From Sphingomonas sp. NFR15 (GTDB taxonomy: Bacteria; Pseudomonadota; Alphaproteobacteria; Sphingomonadales; Sphingomonadaceae): a stretch of DNA of 64,000 bases. A program made the translations under genes and the position numbers. Shown here one piece after another: positions 46,554 to 54,521 of the stretch. Location: assembly GCF_900103265.1 (NCBI RefSeq), contig NZ_FMWX01000006.1:62001-126000 (forward strand), given 5' to 3'. Under the pieces are notes generated by a model, which saw only the letters and a list, made by a program, of their open reading frames with translations, was not told the origin of the DNA and did not search any database. Numbering within the stretch: the stretch's first letter is position 1; each line of letters begins with the position of its first letter.

Positions 46554-47288
46554 ATGCGTTACCTTGCCGCTGTCGCCGTCGCCGCGCTCGTCGTTCCCGG
46601 CGCGATCATCGCCGCGCCGGCGGTGACGCCCGCCATCGAAAAGGCGCTCGCCGACCCCGCGCGCGCTGACCAGCAGGGCGACGATGCGCGCCGCAAGCCG
46701 GCGGAGGTGCTCGCGTTCGCGGGCGTGAAGCCGGGCCAGCAGGTCGTCGATCTGTTGCCGGGCGGCGGCTATTGGACGCGGATCTTCACCGGCATCGTCG
46801 GGCCGGGCGGCCATGTCTATGCGCTGTGGCCCAATGCCGCGGCGGCCTACGGCGCCAAGGGCGTCGCGGCGCTGCAGGCGCGCGGCCTCGCCAATGTGAC
46901 GGCGGCGGTCGATCCCGCGATCATCACCGTGCCCAAGCCGGTCGATCTCGTCTGGACGGTCGAGAATTATCACGACATCGCCAACAAGGGCGGCGGCGAA
47001 TCGGCGCTGAGCGCGTTCAACGCGGCGGTGTTCAAGGCGCTCAAGCCGGGCGGCACCTATGTTGTGATCGACCATGCCGCGCCCGCCGGCTCGGGCCTCG
47101 CCGATACCGAGACGCTCCACCGCATCGACCCTGCCGTCGTCAAGCGGCAGGTGGTGAACGCCGGCTTCGTCTTCGTCGGCGAATCCAGGGCGCTCGCCAA
47201 CCCGGCCGACGATCATACGCTCAAGGTGTTCGATCCCGCGATCCGGGGCCATACCGACCAGTTCGTCTATAAGTTCCGCCGCCGCTAA
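46554..47288 (+). CDS. Predicted exported class I methyltransferase-like protein (COG4798)
   Basis: A 244-residue protein with a Rossmann methyltransferase core: VVDLLPGGGYWTRIF (D66, G70-G72) in the position of the SAM loop, then VDLVWTVENYHDI and the LKPGGTYVVIDH strand. It belongs to the predicted methyltransferase group COG4798. Unusually it starts with what looks like a cleavable signal peptide (LAAVAVAALVVPGAIIAAPA). SAM is not expected in the periplasm, so either the segment is not cleaved or the protein has another role. A separate ribosome site (AGAGGA) lies 110 bp after the PHP gene. Likely same direction and possibly same mRNA. Confidence 0.78.
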   Translation: MRYLAAVAVAALVVPGAIIAAPAVTPAIEKALADPARADQQGDDARRKPAEVLAFAGVKPGQQVVDLLPGGGYWTRIFTGIVGPGGHVYALWPNAAAAYGAKGVAALQARGLANVTAAVDPAIITVPKPVDLVWTVENYHDIANKGGGESALSAFNAAVFKALKPGGTYVVIDHAAPAGSGLADTETLHRIDPAVVKRQVVNAGFVFVGESRALANPADDHTLKVFDPAIRGHTDQFVYKFRRR

Positions 47289-47361
47289 CCGCGCGCGCGC
47301 GCGGGCGGCGCGCCGATTGCAAGCCGCCGCGCGCGTACCTATTGTCGGATCGGAGGTCAGC

Positions 47362-47523
47362 ATGCGCGTCAACACCAGCCAGTCGATCAAGACCGCCAAG
47401 AGCGTTCACAACCGCTTCGGCAGTTGGAAGGCGGCGAAGGAATCGTCGAGCTTCAAGGACGGCAAATACGTCGTTCGCAGCATGGCCATGCGCGGCGATC
47501 AGGGCGCGTCCGGGACGAAGTGA
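47362..47523 (+). CDS. Small basic protein of unknown function
   Basis: A 53-residue Lys/Arg/Ser-rich protein (MRVNTSQSIKTAKSVHNRFG at the start) with no membrane segment, no signal peptide and no family I recognise. A good CGGAGG ribosome site lies 6 nt upstream. Its stop overlaps the GTG of the following membrane-protein gene in a GTGA, which argues that it is a real, translated gene and that the two act together. Confidence 0.6.
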   Translation: MRVNTSQSIKTAKSVHNRFGSWKAAKESSSFKDGKYVVRSMAMRGDQGASGTK

Positions 47524-48278
47524 GTTTCAGCTACACGCTGTTCCTGGCGCTGCTTCTGCTCGCGCCCGGTCTGGCGGTATGGGCGGGCTTGCGCGCGGGT
47601 GAGCGATCCGAACTGATCTCGCAGGCGCCCGAGAAGCCGGGATCGACCTTTTCGCTGCTCGTCATCGTGTTCGGCGCGCTCGCCGGCCACATCATCCTGT
47701 CGGGTCTGTTCGCGCTGCAATCCGGGGCGTGCCGGTTCATCGCGCCGTGTGTGCGGCTGAGCTTCGATCCGAACGTGTATCGCGTCATCCTCACCAACGG
47801 GCGGTCGGCGGGCGTTCCGTCCGACTGGGCGTTCCTGTGCTGGTTCGTGTCGCTGGCGACGCCCGCGTTGATCACCGGTGCGCTCGCCTATCTGGCCAGC
47901 GGCTGGAAAATGGTGCGCGACATGCGCGAAGCCGCGACCTTCGGGTGGCTCAAGCGCTGGGTCGATCTCGCGCGACCGTCCAACAGCTTCATCATCGCGT
48001 ACGTCGTCACCACGCTCGAACATCAGGGCGCCAATGTCGCTTATGAGGGGATCGTCGAGAACATCGCGCTCGACGACAACAAGGCGATCGCGATGCTGGT
48101 GCTCAGCAGTTGCGACCGTTTCCTCGTCCGCATCACCAGCGCGCGGGTCGAGCGGATCGATTCGGATCACGCTCCCATCCCGCTGATCCAGCTCGAGGCG
48201 AAGCAGTTCGTGAACGTCGCGCTTGAGGTGTTCGAAGATATCGAGACACCGCCCGTCGATGAGGATTCACACGGCTGA
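47520..48278 (+). CDS. Inner-membrane protein of unknown function
   Basis: A 252-residue protein with three hydrophobic helices: residues about 5-23, 45-65 and 100-125. A soluble C-terminal domain follows (about 150-245). The N-terminal helix plus a distal beta-rich segment (NVAYEGIVENIALDDNKAIAMLVLSSCDRFLV) recalls DUF6338-type proteins, but the match is too weak to name. The GTG start is coupled to the small gene before it. Nothing in the neighbourhood indicates a role. Confidence 0.7.
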   Translation: MSFSYTLFLALLLLAPGLAVWAGLRAGERSELISQAPEKPGSTFSLLVIVFGALAGHIILSGLFALQSGACRFIAPCVRLSFDPNVYRVILTNGRSAGVPSDWAFLCWFVSLATPALITGALAYLASGWKMVRDMREAATFGWLKRWVDLARPSNSFIIAYVVTTLEHQGANVAYEGIVENIALDDNKAIAMLVLSSCDRFLVRITSARVERIDSDHAPIPLIQLEAKQFVNVALEVFEDIETPPVDEDSHG

Positions 48279-48372
48279 CGCCGGCGGATCGCAACCGGGC
48301 GCTGAACAAATCGGCTCCCATGCGTTTTGTACGCGACCGGTCCGCAGACGGGTTACGTATCGGGAGTATATC

Positions 48373-48669
48373 ATGAAGACCATCATCGGATTCGCCATGC
48401 TCGCCATCGTCGCGACCGCGCCGGCCGTGGCGCAGCGCGACAGCCACCGTGGCGATCGCAAGCACCACAGCCGCACCTATCGTCAGGATTGCAAGCGCAG
48501 CAGCGGCACCACCGGCACGATCGCGGGCGGCGCGGGCGGCGCGCTCGCGGGCAATGCACTCGGCGGCGGCACGCTCGGCACCGTCGCCGGCGGTGTCGGC
48601 GGCGCATTGCTCGGGCGCCACCTCGACAAGAAGCACGACGCCGCGCAGAACCGCCGCAACGGCTGCTGA
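48373..48669 (+). CDS. Exported glycine-zipper protein
   Basis: A 98-residue protein: signal peptide ending AVAQ near residue 21, a basic histidine-rich stretch (HRGDRKHHSRTYR), then a glycine-zipper hairpin (GTIAGGAGGALAGNALGGGTLGTVAGGVGGALLG) of the kind found in outer-membrane lipoproteins and 17-kDa-antigen-like proteins, and a polar tail with a terminal cysteine. Such zippers pack into membranes or oligomers. There is no lipobox. A very strong hairpin follows the stop codon. Confidence 0.8.
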   Translation: MKTIIGFAMLAIVATAPAVAQRDSHRGDRKHHSRTYRQDCKRSSGTTGTIAGGAGGALAGNALGGGTLGTVAGGVGGALLGRHLDKKHDAAQNRRNGC

Positions 48670-48675
48670 TTCCAC

Positions 48676-48715
48676 GTTCAGCGGGCCGCCGCGCCGATGC
48701 GGCGGCCCGCTGAAC
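48676..48715 (+). terminator. Perfect 17-bp hairpin after the glycine-zipper gene
   Basis: Arms 48676-48692 and 48699-48715 are exact reverse complements with a 6-nt loop (GCCGAT), starting 7 nt after the stop codon. No T-run follows. It most likely ends the upstream transcript or shields its 3' end before the helicase gene 37 bp on. Confidence 0.65.
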
Positions 48716-48752
48716 GAGTTGCCAATCTGTTCCGAGGCGCTATTTCGATAGC

Positions 48753-51461
48753 GTGTTGCCGCATCCCGCCCTTCACGCCAGCCACGGCGGCATCTGGTTC
48801 GCCGATGCCGATGGCACCCGGCCGATCGGGCGGGGCGAGGCGATCCGCATCGCGGCGGATACGCCGGTCATCCTGCTCAACGCGCCGCTGGTGGCGCAAC
48901 GGCTCGGCTATGCCGAGCTGTCGGGGCTCGATGTGCTCGAACTGTTCGCCGTGCTGTTTCCCGCACGCTTCATGGTGCCGACCCCCAAGGGGCTGGCCCG
49001 CGCCGCCGGGATCGATGCGCCCGCCAGCGATGCGGACGTCGCCAGCTTCCTGCGCCGCGCGGCATCGGCGTTGCTCGACATCACCGACGGCGATTGGCCC
49101 GAGCGCGAGGGCGCGTGGAGCGCGACACAAAATCTCGGGCGGCTGCGTTGGCCGTGGGCGCCGATTCTCGCCGCCCGGCTGCATCGTCCCGCCATCGCCG
49201 AACGTTGGCTGTTTACCAAGCTGCCCGAATGGTCGGAAGCGGCGCCGCGCCCGGCGCCGCGCACGATCAGCCTGGGCGCGGAGGAGACCGCCGCGCGGCT
49301 CGCCAGCCTGACCGGATCGGGTGCCGAGGAACGCCCCGGCCAGCGCGCATTCGCGCAGGCCGCGACCGAGGCGTTCGCGCCGCGCATGGTGCGCGACGCG
49401 CCCAATCTCGTGCTCGCCGAGGCGGGCACCGGGATCGGCAAGACGCTCGGCTACCTCGCGCCCGCCTCGCTGTGGGCGGAGCGGGCAGGCGGCGCGGTGT
49501 GGGTCTCGACCTATACCAAGGCGCTGCAACGCCAGCTCGCGCAGGAGACCGCGCGGCTGTTCCCCGATCCGGCCGAGCGCCGGGTCAAGGTCGTCACCCG
49601 CAAGGGCCGCGAGAACTATCTGTGCCTGCTCAACCTCGAGGATGCGCTGCAAGGCGGGTTCGCGGGGCGCGCGGCGGTGCTGGCGCAACTCGTCGCGCGC
49701 TGGGCGGCCTATACCGCCGATGGCGATATGGTCGGCGGCGATCTGCCCGGCTGGCTCACCACCTTGTTCCGGCGTGCCGGCCACACTGCGCTGACCGACC
49801 GGCGCGGCGAGTGTGTCTATGCCGGCTGCCCGCATTATCGCAAATGCTTCATCGAACGCGCCGCACGCGCTAGTGTCGAGGCCGATATCGTCATCGCCAA
49901 CCATGCGCTGGTGATGGTCAACGCGGTGCGCGGCCGCGAACTGACCACCCGCCCGACACGCTATGTGTTCGACGAAGGCCATCATTTGTTCGACGCCGCC
50001 GACATGATGTTCTCGACCGCGCTGACCGGTCAGGAGACGATCGAACTCAGGCGCTGGCTGCTCGGCCCGGAATCGGGCGGGCGGGGCCGCCGGCGCGGAC
50101 TCGCCGCACGGCTGTCCGATGTCGCGAGCTATGACGAAGCGGGCGCGCTTGCCATTGCCGATGCGGTCAAGGCGGCGGGGGCGCTCGCCGCCGACGGCTG
50201 GCTGCAACGGATCGCGGAAGGGGCGCCGTTCGGGCCGATCGAGCATCTGCTCGCTGCGGTGCGCGGGCTCACCTACGCGCGCGCCGAAAGCGATGGCGAC
50301 GCCGGCTATGGGCTCGAGACCGAACTCGTCGAACCCGATGCGGCGCTGGTCGAAGCGGCCGGGCAGGCGGCGCACGCGCTCGATGCGCTGGTGCGGCCGC
50401 TGGTCGCGCTCGGGCGTCGGCTCGAGGCGGTGCTGGCCGACGCGCCCGACTGGATGGACGCGCCCGCGCGCGCGCGGATCGAAGGCGCGATCGCCTCGCT
50501 CGGTTGGCGCGCCGAAACGGTCGCGTCGTGGCTGGCGTTGCTCGCGCGCGTCGGCGGGCCGGCCGCCGAACAGTTCGTCGATTGGCTGATCGTCAACCGC
50601 ATCGAGGGGCGCGATTATGATATCGGGCTACTGCGGCACTGGCTCGATCCCAGCAAGCCGTTCGCCGAGATCGTGCTGCGCCCGGCGCACGGCGCGCTCG
50701 TCACCTCGGCAACGCTGCGCGGCGGTGGCGCGGACCCGAACGAAGGCTGGAGCGTCGCCGAGGCACGCACCGGCGCGCAGCACCTCATCCGCCCCGGCGC
50801 GCGGTTCTCGGCAACGAGCCCGTTCGACTACGCCAATCATGCGCAGGTGTTGATCGTCACCGACGTGAAGCGTGGCGATCTCGGTGCGCTCGCCAACGCC
50901 TATGCGCGGCTCGCGCTGGCGAGCGGGGGCGGCATGCTTGGGCTGTTCACCGCGATCCGGCGGCTGCGCGCGGTTCACGCCCGCATCGCCGACCGGCTCG
51001 CGCGCGAAGGGCTGCCGCTCTACGCGCAGCATGTCGATCCGATCGATACCGGCACGCTGGTCGATATCTTCCGCGACGATCTCTCCGCCTCGCTGCTCGG
51101 CACTGATGCGCTTCGCGACGGAGTCGATGTGCCGGGCCGCTCGCTCCGCCTGGTTGCGATGGAGGGTGTGCCCTGGCCCAAGCCGAGCGTGCTTCACGCG
51201 GCGCGGCGGCTCGCGAACGGCGGTTCGGCCTATGACGACCGGATCGTGCGCGCGCGGCTGGCGCAGGCGTTCGGGCGGTTGATCCGCCGGGCCGATGATC
51301 GCGGGCTGTTCGTGCTGCTCTCGTCGGCGATGCCGTCGCGGCTGTTGTCCGCCTTCCCGCCGGGCGTGCCGGTCGCGCGCGTCACGCTGGACGAGGCGAT
51401 CGCGCGTGCGCGGCGTCTTCCTTCCGTCATCGAATCGGGGCAAGAGGTGATCGACGCCTGA
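48753..51461 (+). CDS. ATP-dependent DNA helicase, DinG/XPD type
   Basis: A 902-residue superfamily 2 Fe-S helicase, 5'-3' type, likely for unwinding D-loops, R-loops or damaged forks. Walker A is AEAGTGIGKT (K230), the four cluster cysteines are C291, C354, C359 and C365, the DEAH box reads D407-E-G-H410, and motif VI is AFGRLIRRADDRG. The first 175 residues precede the helicase and contain a segment (LLNAPLVAQRLG, then DVLELFAVLFPAR and GLARAAGI) that resembles part of a DnaQ-type exonuclease but lacks its acidic residues. The start is a GTG. No SOS box is visible upstream. Confidence 0.9.
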   Translation: MLPHPALHASHGGIWFADADGTRPIGRGEAIRIAADTPVILLNAPLVAQRLGYAELSGLDVLELFAVLFPARFMVPTPKGLARAAGIDAPASDADVASFLRRAASALLDITDGDWPEREGAWSATQNLGRLRWPWAPILAARLHRPAIAERWLFTKLPEWSEAAPRPAPRTISLGAEETAARLASLTGSGAEERPGQRAFAQAATEAFAPRMVRDAPNLVLAEAGTGIGKTLGYLAPASLWAERAGGAVWVSTYTKALQRQLAQETARLFPDPAERRVKVVTRKGRENYLCLLNLEDALQGGFAGRAAVLAQLVARWAAYTADGDMVGGDLPGWLTTLFRRAGHTALTDRRGECVYAGCPHYRKCFIERAARASVEADIVIANHALVMVNAVRGRELTTRPTRYVFDEGHHLFDAADMMFSTALTGQETIELRRWLLGPESGGRGRRRGLAARLSDVASYDEAGALAIADAVKAAGALAADGWLQRIAEGAPFGPIEHLLAAVRGLTYARAESDGDAGYGLETELVEPDAALVEAAGQAAHALDALVRPLVALGRRLEAVLADAPDWMDAPARARIEGAIASLGWRAETVASWLALLARVGGPAAEQFVDWLIVNRIEGRDYDIGLLRHWLDPSKPFAEIVLRPAHGALVTSATLRGGGADPNEGWSVAEARTGAQHLIRPGARFSATSPFDYANHAQVLIVTDVKRGDLGALANAYARLALASGGGMLGLFTAIRRLRAVHARIADRLAREGLPLYAQHVDPIDTGTLVDIFRDDLSASLLGTDALRDGVDVPGRSLRLVAMEGVPWPKPSVLHAARRLANGGSAYDDRIVRARLAQAFGRLIRRADDRGLFVLLSSAMPSRLLSAFPPGVPVARVTLDEAIARARRLPSVIESGQEVIDA

Positions 51462-51474
51462 CGGAGACGGCCCT

Positions 51475-52014
51475 TTGAAATCCCTAACGCTGCTCCGCCA
51501 CGCCAAGTCCGGGTGGGACGATCCGGTCGCGCGCGATTTCGACCGGCCGCTCAACGGCAAGGGCAAGCGCGCCGCTGCTATGATGGGCCGGTATCTGCGT
51601 ACGATCGGCCTGTCGTTCGATCATGTCGTCGCCTCGCCGGCGGTGCGCGTGATGGAAACGCTCGACGAGATCGAGCGCGGCTATGGCAGGGCGCTGAACA
51701 CTGCATGGGACCGGCGGCTGTATCTCGCCTCGGCGGAGACCCTGCTCGATGTCGTGCGGGAACTCCCCGAAAGCACCGACGACGTGCTGCTGGTCGGGCA
51801 CAATCCGGGGCTTGAGGATCTGGTGCTGATGCTGGTGCCGGAAGTCGCCGACGGGCTGCGCGAATCGGTCGAGCGGAAATACCCGACCGCGAGCGTCGCG
51901 CGGATGGCGTTCGACGTCATGGACTGGTCGGACGTGAATGCCGGCGGCGCGGTGCTCGAACGCTTCGTGCGCCCGCGCGATCTCGACCCGACGCTCGGCC
52001 CGGACCAGGCTTGA
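51475..52014 (+). CDS. SixA-type histidine phosphatase
   Basis: A 179-residue histidine phosphatase family protein. The phosphoacceptor is H9 in LLRHAKSGW, the second catalytic histidine is in LLVGHNPGLE, and the ASPAVRVMETL segment carries the supporting arginine. This short form resembles SixA, which removes phosphate from phosphohistidine in PTS or phosphorelay proteins; a role with PtsN is conceivable but unproven. The start is probably TTG 51475, 13 bp after the helicase stop. Confidence 0.85.
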   Translation: MKSLTLLRHAKSGWDDPVARDFDRPLNGKGKRAAAMMGRYLRTIGLSFDHVVASPAVRVMETLDEIERGYGRALNTAWDRRLYLASAETLLDVVRELPESTDDVLLVGHNPGLEDLVLMLVPEVADGLRESVERKYPTASVARMAFDVMDWSDVNAGGAVLERFVRPRDLDPTLGPDQA

Positions 52015-52060
52015 CCGTCCTTCGACGCGCTTGAGGTAGGTGGCCAGCGTATTCGCGATC

Positions 52061-52591
52061 TTACGAAGGCTTGTTCTTCAATAAGTCGCCAAGAGCCGCG
52101 AGCGCATTGAGCGGCTTCACCTCATCCTCGCTGAGCACGCCGGCCTCGCGCAGCACGGCGGCGGCGTTGGCGCTGCGCGGAAACGGATCGAGCGCGAGCG
52201 CCATCGTCTCCGCCGCCGCCTCGCCGAGATCGATCGCCCCGCCTTCATAAGGGATGGTGTCGAGCGCGCCGACGTCGAGTTCGATCTCGTCGTCTTCGCC
52301 CCCATCTCTCTCCTCGACGAACAGCAGCGCCACGGTTTCGTCGATCGTGACCGGGATCGGCTCGTCGGTGACGGTACAGGCCTGGACGACATCGGCGGCG
52401 ACCCGCCCGCGCACCGCGATTCCCCCCGCCTCGCGCCGCACCGACAGGCTCGCTTCGAGCCGATCGACCGCCAGCAACCCGAAGCGCGCGGCGAGCGCGG
52501 CACGTTCGGCGGGCTCGGCGGTGATGGTCACGCCGCGTTCGCCCGCGCCGATCGTGTCGATCCGCTCGGGGCGGGAAAATTCTGGGGTCAT
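52061..52591 (-). CDS. YceD/DUF177 family protein
   Basis: A 176-residue acidic cytosolic protein of the DUF177 (YceD) family, which in many bacteria is linked to 23S rRNA accumulation and sits before rpmF. Here rpmF is not adjacent. The central cysteine in VVQACTVTDEPIP and the DEIELDVGALDTIPYEGGAIDLGEAAAETMALALDPFPRS block are diagnostic. Its ATG overlaps the stop of the cytochrome chaperone gene by 4 nt. Confidence 0.85.
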   Translation of the reverse strand: MTPEFSRPERIDTIGAGERGVTITAEPAERAALAARFGLLAVDRLEASLSVRREAGGIAVRGRVAADVVQACTVTDEPIPVTIDETVALLFVEERDGGEDDEIELDVGALDTIPYEGGAIDLGEAAAETMALALDPFPRSANAAAVLREAGVLSEDEVKPLNALAALGDLLKNKPS

Positions 52592-53100
52592 GGCAGGTCT
52601 CCGGCGATGATCGCGGCCGTGGGCGCGGCGGCGAGCGCGTCACGCAACGCGTACAGCCGCGCGGCGACATGGCGCAAGCCGGGTTCGGACGGCGTCTCGC
52701 CGCGATACAGGTTGCGGACCAGCGCCGCGTCGAGATTTCCCGCCGCCAGCGCGTCGCGATACGCGCCGATCCGGCCGCCGAGCATGCTCATCATCTTGCC
52801 GATATGCTTGCCGACGATGATGTCGCCGATCCCGATCTGGCGAAGCTGCCCGTCCATGTCCTCGACGAACCGTTCGGTAACGCGCGCCACCGTCTCGGCG
52901 CCTGCGGGATCGTCCTCCAGCCGCAGCAGCACGAAGGCGAGCACGCCCGCGATCATGTCGAAGCGGCCGTCGATCGTGTCGGCGACCTGCCCTTCCACAT
53001 ACCAATGCGGTTCGCGCCCGCGCGCGACGATCGCGGTGTAGAGCGGCAACGCTTCGGTATCGCGCGCGCCAAGCATTCGACCGATCCAGTTCAAGCGCAT
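52588..53100 (-). CDS. Ubiquinol-cytochrome c chaperone family protein
   Basis: A 170-residue protein of the CBP3/UQCC1-like chaperone family, which in mitochondria assists cytochrome b during bc1 complex assembly. Typical blocks are YTAIVARGREPHWYVEGQVADTIDGRFDMIAGVLAFVLLRLE and FVEDMDGQLRQIGIGDIIVGKHIGKMMSMLGGR. I chose ATG 53100 (RLNWIGRMLG) because the family starts here; upstream in-frame starts extend the protein without conserved sequence. It is divergent from bamE. Confidence 0.85.
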   Translation of the reverse strand: MRLNWIGRMLGARDTEALPLYTAIVARGREPHWYVEGQVADTIDGRFDMIAGVLAFVLLRLEDDPAGAETVARVTERFVEDMDGQLRQIGIGDIIVGKHIGKMMSMLGGRIGAYRDALAAGNLDAALVRNLYRGETPSEPGLRHVAARLYALRDALAAAPTAAIIAGDLP

Positions 53101-53230
53101 CGACTCCCGACAGGGCGGCCCTTGTTTGGCCATCAAGCTCGGCATATTGAGGCGATCGCGGTACGATGCAATGCGCGGTTTTCGCGCGGGCGGCGGCCTT
53201 GTGACATGGCCGCGTGCCGGGGAGATTGTG

Positions 53231-53719
53231 ATGACGTTGTTTTCGGCCCGTTCGCTTCTGGGGCCTGCCCTGATCCTCGCCGGCCTCTCCGCCGGCGGCT
53301 GCACGCAGCTTCGCTCGCATCAGGGCTATGTGATCGACGCCGATCTCGTCAATTCGGTGCAGGCCGGGGTCGATACCCGCCAGTCGGTGTTGCAGGTGCT
53401 GGGCAAGCCGACCTTCACCAGCGAATTCAACCAGGGCGACTGGTATTACGTCTCCCGTGACGCGCGCAACTTCGCATACAACAACCCGCATGTGAAATCG
53501 CAGACGACGCTGCGGATCAGCTTCGATGGCAAGGGCGTCGTCACCGGCATCCGCAAGACCGGTGCCGAGCAGATCGCGTCGATCTCGCCGATGAAGAAGA
53601 CTACCCCGACGCTCGGGCGCAAGAGCAGCTTCTTCTCCGAGCTGTTCGGCAATATCGGAACGGTCGGCGCGGTTGGCGGCGGCGGCGGCCAGCAGGGCGG
53701 CGGGCGCGACCGGCCGTAA
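53231..53719 (+). CDS. bamE: Outer-membrane assembly lipoprotein BamE (SmpA/OmlA)
   Basis: A 162-residue lipoprotein of the BAM complex, which folds outer-membrane barrels. The signal ends at C24 (SAGGC). The SmpA core is VNSVQAGVDTRQSVLQVLGKPTF followed by DWYYVSRDARNFAYNNPHVKSQTTLRISFDGKGVVTGI. A glycine-rich tail of about 20 residues closes the protein. Divergence from the cytochrome chaperone gene, with a 130-bp gap between them, is an arrangement I have seen in sphingomonads. Confidence 0.92.
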   Translation: MTLFSARSLLGPALILAGLSAGGCTQLRSHQGYVIDADLVNSVQAGVDTRQSVLQVLGKPTFTSEFNQGDWYYVSRDARNFAYNNPHVKSQTTLRISFDGKGVVTGIRKTGAEQIASISPMKKTTPTLGRKSSFFSELFGNIGTVGAVGGGGGQQGGGRDRP

Positions 53720-53871
53720 CCGGCGGGCCGTTTCGGCGCCGCGCGCGCCGCGACGCCATCCTTGCTGGTTGATGAAGGCGGCATTCCCGCGCGGTTCAGC
53801 GCGGGCGTTCCAGAACCGTCCCGTGATCGCGGTGCATTCCGCGATCCACAGGTCAGGAAAGGAACAGCATC

Positions 53872-54378
53872 ATGCGCTCATTCATCATCACCGCGCTCAT
53901 GGCGGCGACCGCGCTGCCGGTGGCGGCACAGGCGCAATCGGCGGGCGAGCTCCGCCACGATCGCCGCGAGATCCAGGAGCAGCGCCGCGATCTCGATCGC
54001 GCCTATCGCAGCGGCGACCCGGACCGTATCCGCGCCGAACATCGCGACCTGCGCGACGCACGGCAGGAATATCGCGAGGACATCGCCGATCGCAACCGCC
54101 GCTTCGGGCGCGACGACTGGCGCGGCTGGCGCGATCGCAACGCGCGGCTCTATGCGGCCGGGGACTGGCGCGCGCCGTTCCGCTACACCGCCTTCCGCCC
54201 CGGCGTGCGGATCGCGCCGAATTACTACGGCACGCGGTACGTCATCGTCGATCCGTGGCGCTATCACCTGCCGCCGGTCCGCTTCGGCCAGACGTGGGTG
54301 CGGCATTATAACGACGTGGTGCTGGTCGATACCCGGCGCGGCTATGTCATCGACGTGATCCGCGGCTTCTACCGGTAA
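53872..54378 (+). CDS. RcnB-family periplasmic protein
   Basis: A 168-residue exported protein: signal peptide ending AQAQS near residue 22, a charged Arg/Asp/Glu-rich helical stretch (about 25-90), and a C-terminal RcnB-like domain with YYGTRYVIVDPWRYHLPPVRFGQTWVRHYNDVVLVDTRRGYVIDVI. RcnB affects nickel and cobalt efflux in E. coli, but most family members are uncharacterised. A GGAAAGGAAC ribosome site lies just upstream. No efflux pump gene is adjacent. Confidence 0.85.
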   Translation: MRSFIITALMAATALPVAAQAQSAGELRHDRREIQEQRRDLDRAYRSGDPDRIRAEHRDLRDARQEYREDIADRNRRFGRDDWRGWRDRNARLYAAGDWRAPFRYTAFRPGVRIAPNYYGTRYVIVDPWRYHLPPVRFGQTWVRHYNDVVLVDTRRGYVIDVIRGFYR

Positions 54379-54521
54379 GCCGTCCCGGTCGGCCGCGCAC
54401 AGGGTGGGGGAGGTGCGCGGCCGGTGCCGGGTCAAAGCTACTAGGCACTAGTCCCGAAAGGGGGGAAAGGGACTGTGGTGTTGAACGCCGCCCACCCGGA
54501 ATGGTTCACGGCTTTTTCGTC

